Shown here piece by piece: positions 59,120 to 64,000 of a stretch of 64,000 nt of DNA (within the stretch, counting starts at the first letter, position 1; every line of letters begins with the position of its first letter). The notes beneath the pieces are model-generated. The model worked only from the letters and a program-made list of their open reading frames with translations, did no database searches and was not told the DNA's origin. Location of the stretch: assembly GCA_022822325.1 (NCBI GenBank), contig JAJEBW010000048.1:62001-126000 (forward strand). The letters are read 5' to 3'. Made by a program: the position numbers and the translations under genes. Source of the stretch: Gemmatimonadota bacterium (GTDB taxonomy: Bacteria > Gemmatimonadota > Gemmatimonadetes > Longimicrobiales > Gaopeijiaceae).

Positions 59120-60691
59120 ATGACTCCGGGCGGCCCGGGGAAGCTCCCTGGCGCCCTCGGGTGCCTTGTGCCCACCTCGGCGCAGGCGGCTGCACTTGAC
59201 CGTATCGCGGTTTCGCGGCATGGCGTGCCGGAGCCGGTGCTCATGGAGAACGCCGGGCGGCAGGCGGCCCAGATCATCCACCACCTTTATCCCGACGGGC
59301 CGGTTCTGGCCCTCGTGGGTCCGGGCAACAACGGCGGCGATGCCTTGGTGTGTCTCCGTTCGCTGGCCTCGTGGGGGAGAAGCGTGGCCGCCGTAACCGT
59401 CGGCAAGCCGAGGGCGGTCGAGCCCTTGTTGCATGGCTGGGAGCTTCCGGTGAGGCGGTGGGGCGACGGGGGCGATCCGGCCGCGGTGGCAGGCGGGCCG
59501 GGATGCGCCGGAGGGGCCGTGATCGTGGACGGACTCCTCGGAACGGGGATCCGCGGAGCGCCCCGGCCTCCCTTCGACGCGGCGATCGAGGAGGCCAATG
59601 CCTGCGGCCGACCGGTCGTGGCGATGGATGCGCCCTCGGGAGTGGACGGAGAGAGCGGCCGGATTGCGGGCGCGGCGATCCGGGCCGACCTCACAATCGC
59701 TTTCGGCTGGCCCAAGTTGGGAACGCTCCTGCGACCGGGCCGCGATCGCGCGGGGCGGATCGTGGCGGTCGAGATCGGGTTTCCGCCGGAGGATGGGGAC
59801 GACTGGGCGCGACTGGCCACTCCGTCCTGGGCCGCGCGCCACCTCCCCCCCCGTCCCCCGGCCACCCACAAGAACGCCGTCGGCGCCCTCGTCCTCGTGG
59901 GGGGATCGGCGATGCCCGGGGCCGCGATCCTGGCCGCGCGTTCGGCCTTTCGGTGCGGAGCGGGGGTGGTGCGGGTCTGTGCGGGCGCGGATGCGAGCGA
60001 TCTACTTGGCGAGATGCCCGAGGCGATTCACATCGACGCGGCCGACGAGGGGGCGCTGCGGGCGGCGGTGGCGGCGAGCCGGGCAATCGCGGTGGGTCCC
60101 GGCCTGGGGACCGACGCGGCGGCGGCGCGGCAGCTCGAAGCCGTCCTGGATGCGCGCGAGGATCGTCCCCTGGTCCTGGACGCCGACGCCCTCACCCTCA
60201 TCGCCCGGGACGATTGCCGCGCGCTTCCCGCCGACGATCGCCTGGCGGTGACCCCTCATCCCGGCGAGATGGCCCGTCTGACGGCCACCCCGATTGCGCA
60301 GGTGGAGGCGGACCGGACCGCAGCGGCCACGCGCTTCGCCCGGGAACGCGGGGTCGTCGCCCTCCTCAAGGGCTCCCCCTCGCTCGTCGCCGATCCCGCG
60401 GGCGGCCTCCTGGCGAGCGCCACCGAAGCGGCCTCCGATCTGGCGGTCGCAGGCGCGGGCGATCTTCTCACCGGCGCGATCGGGTCCTTCATGGCGCAGG
60501 GAGTGGGCGCGCGCGAGGCCTGCGGACTGGCGCTTCACTTCACCGGCAGGGCCGCCGCGGCCGCCGGGCTCGGTCGGTCCCTCATGCCCTCCGACCTGGT
60601 CGAACGACTTCCGGCCGCGCTGGCGGCGCCCGCGACCGTCACCCGCCTTCCCTTCCCCTTCGTGACGCTGGACCAGCCGCCGCCGCGGTAG
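59120..60691 (+). CDS. nnr: Bifunctional NAD(P)H-hydrate epimerase / ADP-dependent dehydratase
   Basis: 523 residues, a fusion of NnrE (about 1-230: ALDRIAVSRHGVPEPVLMENAG, LVGPGNNGGDALV, VAMDAPSGVDGESG) and NnrD (about 240-510: THKNAVGALVLVGGSAMPGA, AVGPGLGTDAAA, LVLDADALTLI, VTPHPGEMARL, AVAGAGDLLTGAIGSFMAQG). It repairs damaged hydrated NAD(P)H. ATG 59120 starts four nucleotides after the zinc-ribbon stop. Confidence 0.95.
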   Translation: MTPGGPGKLPGALGCLVPTSAQAAALDRIAVSRHGVPEPVLMENAGRQAAQIIHHLYPDGPVLALVGPGNNGGDALVCLRSLASWGRSVAAVTVGKPRAVEPLLHGWELPVRRWGDGGDPAAVAGGPGCAGGAVIVDGLLGTGIRGAPRPPFDAAIEEANACGRPVVAMDAPSGVDGESGRIAGAAIRADLTIAFGWPKLGTLLRPGRDRAGRIVAVEIGFPPEDGDDWARLATPSWAARHLPPRPPATHKNAVGALVLVGGSAMPGAAILAARSAFRCGAGVVRVCAGADASDLLGEMPEAIHIDAADEGALRAAVAASRAIAVGPGLGTDAAAARQLEAVLDAREDRPLVLDADALTLIARDDCRALPADDRLAVTPHPGEMARLTATPIAQVEADRTAAATRFARERGVVALLKGSPSLVADPAGGLLASATEAASDLAVAGAGDLLTGAIGSFMAQGVGAREACGLALHFTGRAAAAAGLGRSLMPSDLVERLPAALAAPATVTRLPFPFVTLDQPPPR

Positions 60692-60692
60692 C

Positions 60693-60905
60693 GTGCCCGC
60701 CCCCGTCCCCCCGCCGATCGCGCGCGCCTCCCCTTCGCCGCGAACCGCCCGGGCAGGCGCCGCGAAGGCCGCCGCCGGATCGCTCCGACCGCAATCCTCC
60801 TTCTTCCCCGCCATGACAAGCGCCGGACCGCTCCGGTGCGCAACCCCTTCGGCCCCCGCACAGGGCTGCCTCGCCTCCGCGAATCCACCTTGGCCGGCAC
60901 CATGA
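60693..60905 (+). other. Open frame bridging nnr and thiL (70 codons)
   Basis: GTG one base after the nnr TAG opens a frame whose TGA overlaps the thiL start (ATGA, 60902-60905). The predicted peptide is Ala/Pro/Arg-rich (begins MPAPVPPPIARASPS) and has no resemblance to any family I know. There is no good ribosome-binding site. It may be chance in a GC-rich 210-nt spacer that shows nothing else. Confidence 0.3.
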
Positions 60906-61846
60906 AGGAAACCCGCCTGATCGAGCGCCTGGTCGCGATCGGCTGGCGGGGAAGCCGTTCGGTGCTCGTCGGGCCCGGCGACGACGGCGCGGTGCTGCGC
61001 GGGGGGCTGGTCCTCTCGACCGATCTGGCGGTGGAGGGAGTGCACTTCCGCTTCGACTGGACCCGGCCGGAAGAGGCGGGGTTCCGGGCCGCCGCCGCCG
61101 CCCTGAGCGATCTGGCCGCGATGGGGGCCGCTCCGGAGGCGCTTCTGGCGTCGCTGGCTGCGCCGGGAGACGCGGCGTTGTGCGAGGCGTTGCAGCGAGG
61201 AATCCGCGACGCGGGAGACCGCGTGGGGGCGCCGGTGGCGGGAGGCGATCTGAGCCGCTCGCCGGGACCGGTCGTGATCGATGTGGCGGTCGTCGGGAGG
61301 ACGCGGAGGCCGCTCCTGCGGGGCGGGGCGGGGGAGGGGGACGGGGTGTGGGTGTCGGGGGAGCTGGGTGGGGCGGGGGGGGCGGTGGCCGCGTGGTCCG
61401 CCGGGGAGGAGCCCTCGGTGCGGGCGCGCTCCCGTTTCGTGCGGCCCCCCGACCGAACCGGATTGGGAGTGGCGCTCTCGCGGGAGGGACTCGCCACAGC
61501 CGCAATCGACATCTCCGACGGACTGACCCGCGATGCGGCCCACCTGGCCCGGCGCTCCGGCGTGGCCCTCGTGATCGATGCGGCGCGGCTTCCCCTTGAT
61601 CCGGGCGCCGGCGGGGACTTGAGCCTGGCCCTCGCAGGGGGCGAAGATTACGAGTTGTTGTTCACGGCTCCGGAGGCGGCCGCGGGCCGGATTGCGGCGC
61701 TCGGGCGCGAGCTTGCGGTGCCGCTGACGCCGATCGGAATGGCAGAGAGGGGGGAAGACGTGATTCTTCTGGACCTGAATGGATGCCGCACACCGGCGCC
61801 GCCGGACGGGTACGACCACTTCGCCGCCCCGGGGGACCGTTCATAG
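60902..61846 (+). CDS. thiL: Thiamine-monophosphate kinase
   Basis: 314 residues of the PurM-like ATPase superfamily. LVGPGDDGAVL (about 22-32), STDLAVEGVHFRFDW, AAAAALSDLAAMGA, AGGDLSRSPG and AIDISDGLTRDAAHLARRSG are the ThiL motifs. It converts thiamine phosphate to the diphosphate. ATG 60902 gives the usual short N-terminus; an in-frame GTG at 60836 would add 22 residues. The stop TAG shares one base with the next GTG. Confidence 0.92.
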   Translation: MKETRLIERLVAIGWRGSRSVLVGPGDDGAVLRGGLVLSTDLAVEGVHFRFDWTRPEEAGFRAAAAALSDLAAMGAAPEALLASLAAPGDAALCEALQRGIRDAGDRVGAPVAGGDLSRSPGPVVIDVAVVGRTRRPLLRGGAGEGDGVWVSGELGGAGGAVAAWSAGEEPSVRARSRFVRPPDRTGLGVALSREGLATAAIDISDGLTRDAAHLARRSGVALVIDAARLPLDPGAGGDLSLALAGGEDYELLFTAPEAAAGRIAALGRELAVPLTPIGMAERGEDVILLDLNGCRTPAPPDGYDHFAAPGDRS

Positions 61847-62595
61847 TGCGCATGGTGCGCCTGATTCGCATCGGCTGGATCTACGCGAAGATGATCGCCG
61901 CCACCCTCTACACGGGCGGACGCGCCTTCCTCTACCACTATCTTCGCCCCCGCCACTTCCGCCGCCTGGCCGACCGCTTCACCGGCGAATGGGGACGGCT
62001 CATGCTCCGCGGCGCCGGAGTGGAGCTGGAGGTCCGCAACCCGGAGCGCCTGCATCCTCCGGGGGGAAGCATCCTGGTCGCCAATCACCGGAGCTGGTTC
62101 GACATCTTCGCGCTGGGCGCCATGCTGGATCGTTCCTTCGCCTTCGTCGGCAAGAAGGAGCTCTCGCGGGTTCCGCTCGTGGGCGCCGTCTGGGAGAAGG
62201 TGGGGCATATCGCCATCGACCGCTCCGACCGCCAGGCCGCGATCGCCTCGCTGGAGCGCGCCGACGAGTTGCTGCAGGATGGCCGCACCATCATTGTCTT
62301 TCCCGAGGGGACGCGGTCGGTGACCGGCGAGCTGGGCCGCTTCAAGAAGGGCGCCTTCGTGATCGCGATCCGGTCGCAGACGCCTGTCGTGCCGGTTGCG
62401 ATTCGGGGCACGGGCCGCATCATGAGGAAGGGAAGCTGGGAGATCGAACCGGGCCGCGCGACGATCGCGGTGGGCGAGCCGATCGCCACCGAGGGCCTGA
62501 AGCTGGGTGACCGCGACGCCCTTGCCAGGCGTTGCCGCGAGGAGGTGATTCGCTTGATGACGCGAGGACGGTCGCCGAAGGACGGTCGCCGATGA
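61846..62595 (+). CDS. plsC: 1-acyl-sn-glycerol-3-phosphate acyltransferase
   Basis: 249 residues. A short N-terminal membrane helix (about 8-28) is followed by the acyltransferase motifs NHRSWFD (HX4D) near 78-84 and FPEGTRS near 153-159, and VPVAIRGTG. It makes phosphatidic acid from lysophosphatidate. GTG 61846 overlaps the thiL stop by one base; ATG 61852 is the alternative. The stop overlaps eno in ATGA. It could supply the phosphatidyl backbone for the inositol lipid genes at 29-31 kb. Confidence 0.92.
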   Translation: MRMVRLIRIGWIYAKMIAATLYTGGRAFLYHYLRPRHFRRLADRFTGEWGRLMLRGAGVELEVRNPERLHPPGGSILVANHRSWFDIFALGAMLDRSFAFVGKKELSRVPLVGAVWEKVGHIAIDRSDRQAAIASLERADELLQDGRTIIVFPEGTRSVTGELGRFKKGAFVIAIRSQTPVVPVAIRGTGRIMRKGSWEIEPGRATIAVGEPIATEGLKLGDRDALARRCREEVIRLMTRGRSPKDGRR

Positions 62596-63863
62596 TCGCC
62601 GATGTGCGCGGCCGGGAGATCCTGGATTCGCGGGGAAACCCCACCGTCGAGGCCGAGGTGGTGCTGGCGACGGGGGAGTGGGGGCGGGCGGCGGTGCCGA
62701 GCGGAGCCTCCACCGGGCGTCATGAAGCGGTGGAGCTGCGCGACGGCGATCCCGAGCGCTACCTGGGACGCGGCGTGCGGCGCGCGGTTGCCCATGTGGA
62801 GACCGAAATCCGGGATGCGGTGCGGGGCCTCGACGCGGGCGCGCAACGCGATCTGGACCGTGCGCTGATCGATCTGGACGGCACCCCGAACCGGTCGCGG
62901 CTGGGCGCCAATGCGGTCCTGGCGGTCTCGCTGGCGGCGGCGCGGGCGGGAGCGGCCCGGGCCGGAGTTCCCCTGTACCGGCACCTCGGGGGCGAATCCG
63001 CCCGGATCCTTCCGGTCCCCATGATGAACATCGTCAATGGCGGCGCCCACGCATCCAACAATGTCGATATCCAGGAGTTCATGGTCATGCCCTCCGGCGC
63101 GGCCGGCTTCGCCGAGGGATTGCGGATGGGCGCCGAGGTCTTCCACGCCCTGCGGAGCCTGCTCAAGGCCGCGGGAAAGAGCACGGCCGTAGGGGACGAA
63201 GGAGGGTTCGCCCCCGATCTGGGTTCCGACGAGGAGGCCGCCGAGATCGTCGTGGAGGCCATCGTGGCTGCGGGCTATCGTCCCGGCGAGGATCTCGTGC
63301 TCGCGATCGACGCCGCCGCCTCGGAGCTGTACGACGGCCGCGCCTACCTCTTCGCCGGCTCCTCCGGCAGGTCGCTCGCCACCGGAGAGATGATCGCTTT
63401 CTGGGAGACGATGATCGATCGCTTCCCCCTTGTCAGCCTGGAGGATCCCCTGGACGAGGACGACTGGGAGGGGTGGACGGGGCTGACGCGCCGGGTGGGG
63501 GATCGGTGCCGCATCGTCGGCGACGATCTCTTTGCGACCAATGCCGCGCGCCTGGAGAGGGGAATCGAGACCGGGGCCGCCAACGCGATCCTGGTGAAGG
63601 TGAATCAGATCGGAACGCTGACCGAGGCGCTGGACGCGGTGGCGTCCGCCCGCCGGGCCGGATTCGGGGCCATCGTCTCGCACCGCTCCGGCGAAACCGA
63701 AGACACCTTCATCGCCGATCTGGCGGTGGCGTCCGGGGCGGGTCTGATCAAGGCCGGCGCCCCGAGCCGCAGCGACCGGGTGGCCAAGTACAACCAGTTG
63801 CTGCGGATCGAAGAGGAGCTTGGCGCGCGCGCGCGCTACGCCGGCCGCGAGGTCCTGCCATGA
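62592..63863 (+). CDS. eno: Enolase
   Basis: 423 residues. It interconverts 2-phosphoglycerate and phosphoenolpyruvate. Landmarks are [59 protein letters not shown] (catalytic Glu), [14 protein letters not shown] and [10 protein letters not shown], then [17 protein letters not shown]. The final [10 protein letters not shown] is read as [10 protein letters not shown]. It overlaps plsC and ftsB in ATGA; eno-ftsB is a common pair. Confidence 0.96.
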   Translation: MIADVRGREILDSRGNPTVEAEVVLATGEWGRAAVPSGASTGRHEAVELRDGDPERYLGRGVRRAVAHVETEIRDAVRGLDAGAQRDLDRALIDLDGTPNRSRLGANAVLAVSLAAARAGAARAGVPLYRHLGGESARILPVPMMNIVNGGAHASNNVDIQEFMVMPSGAAGFAEGLRMGAEVFHALRSLLKAAGKSTAVGDEGGFAPDLGSDEEAAEIVVEAIVAAGYRPGEDLVLAIDAAASELYDGRAYLFAGSSGRSLATGEMIAFWETMIDRFPLVSLEDPLDEDDWEGWTGLTRRVGDRCRIVGDDLFATNAARLERGIETGAANAILVKVNQIGTLTEALDAVASARRAGFGAIVSHRSGETEDTFIADLAVASGAGLIKAGAPSRSDRVAKYNQLLRIEEELGARARYAGREVLP

Positions 63864-64000
63864 GACGCCCGCTGATCCCGCGTCTGATGCTGGCGGCCGC
63901 GCTCCTCCTGGCCCTCTACTTCGCCCTTCTGGGGGGCGAATACTCCCTCTTCGACCTGCGCCGCGCCGAGGCCGATCTGGAGACCCGCCGCGCAGCGATC
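63860..64000 (+). CDS. ftsB: FtsB/DivIC-like septum protein (3' end outside window)
   Basis: The first 47 residues only. A short basic N-terminus, a membrane helix (about 10-27, [17 protein letters not shown]), then the start of a coiled coil ([16 protein letters not shown]), as in FtsB/DivIC proteins that form the FtsQLB division complex. Position directly after eno (ATGA overlap) supports this. Confidence 0.82.
   Translation, partial: MRRPLIPRLMLAAALLLALYFALLGGEYSLFDLRRAEADLETRRAAI

Overview
The window is a GC-rich stretch (about 70% G+C by eye) of a bacterial chromosome, packed almost entirely with housekeeping genes on the + strand. Genes for an outer membrane (Tol-Pal, LptD, LolA, Lnt, a PpiD-like foldase) show a diderm. 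They occur with a YlbF-family protein, a DUF4321-like membrane protein, HrcA, Rex, inositol-phosphate synthase plus a CDP-alcohol phosphotransferase, and a TIGR04138-type protein. This mix is unlike Proteobacteria and suggests an FCB-superphylum or neighbouring lineage (Gemmatimonadota, Eisenbacteria or Krumholzibacteriota-like). That placement is inference from gene content only.

Layout: 1-4.9 kb holds tolQ-tolR-tolA/tonB-tolB, then pal (with its own promoter) and cpoB. 4.9-9.4 kb holds nrdR, tatC and lptD. 9.5-13.3 kb holds a fibronectin-like lipoprotein, a formimidoyltransferase, a polyprenyl synthase, a DUF4321-like protein and tatA, facing a minus-strand ppiD (13.3-15.2 kb). 15.5-19.2 kb holds aroQ, efp, accB, accC and comB. 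19.2-26.9 kb holds ftsK, lolA, rimO, a Gfo/Idh/MocA oxidoreductase and lnt. 26.8-34 kb holds prfA, prmC, a ylbF homologue, a putative inositol-phospholipid pair, tmk and a C-terminal processing protease. 34.2-40 kb holds obgE, dprA, hemW, hrcA and dnaJ. 40-41.7 kb is the only accessory-looking part: a lower-GC minus-strand remnant of a toxin-antitoxin pair, a roughly 470-bp stretch without a gene, and an orphan minus-strand gene. 41.9-52.8 kb holds mutS2, dnaG, a coiled-coil zinc-ribbon gene, recJ, rsmD, coaD, a STAS gene, rsmA, rex and a DnaQ-like exonuclease. 52.9-58.3 kb holds thiolase, bioY, hydroxyacyl-CoA dehydrogenase, acyl-CoA dehydrogenase and glyA. 58.4-64 kb holds two small genes, nnr, thiL, plsC, eno and the start of ftsB.

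Most neighbouring genes overlap by four bases (ATGA, GTGA or TTGA), so the strand reads as long translationally coupled operons. The most unusual observation is that many of the remaining spacers are bridged by mini-ORFs of 10-70 codons. These start in the upstream gene's stop codon (NTGA) and end in the downstream gene's start codon (NTGA), so the chain of overlaps is unbroken. Clear examples are nrdR-tatC, accC-comB, rimO-oxidoreductase, hemW-hrcA, dnaG-zinc ribbon and bioY-hbd. Many of the same spacers are built from short degenerate tandem duplications, sometimes of the ribosome-binding site and start codon themselves. Other points of note are a DnaG primase lacking the usual zinc ligands, a truncated HicA-like toxin, a branched inverted repeat before tatA, and an acyl-CoA dehydrogenase with a low-complexity insertion. 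I saw no rRNA, tRNA, insertion sequence or CRISPR array.
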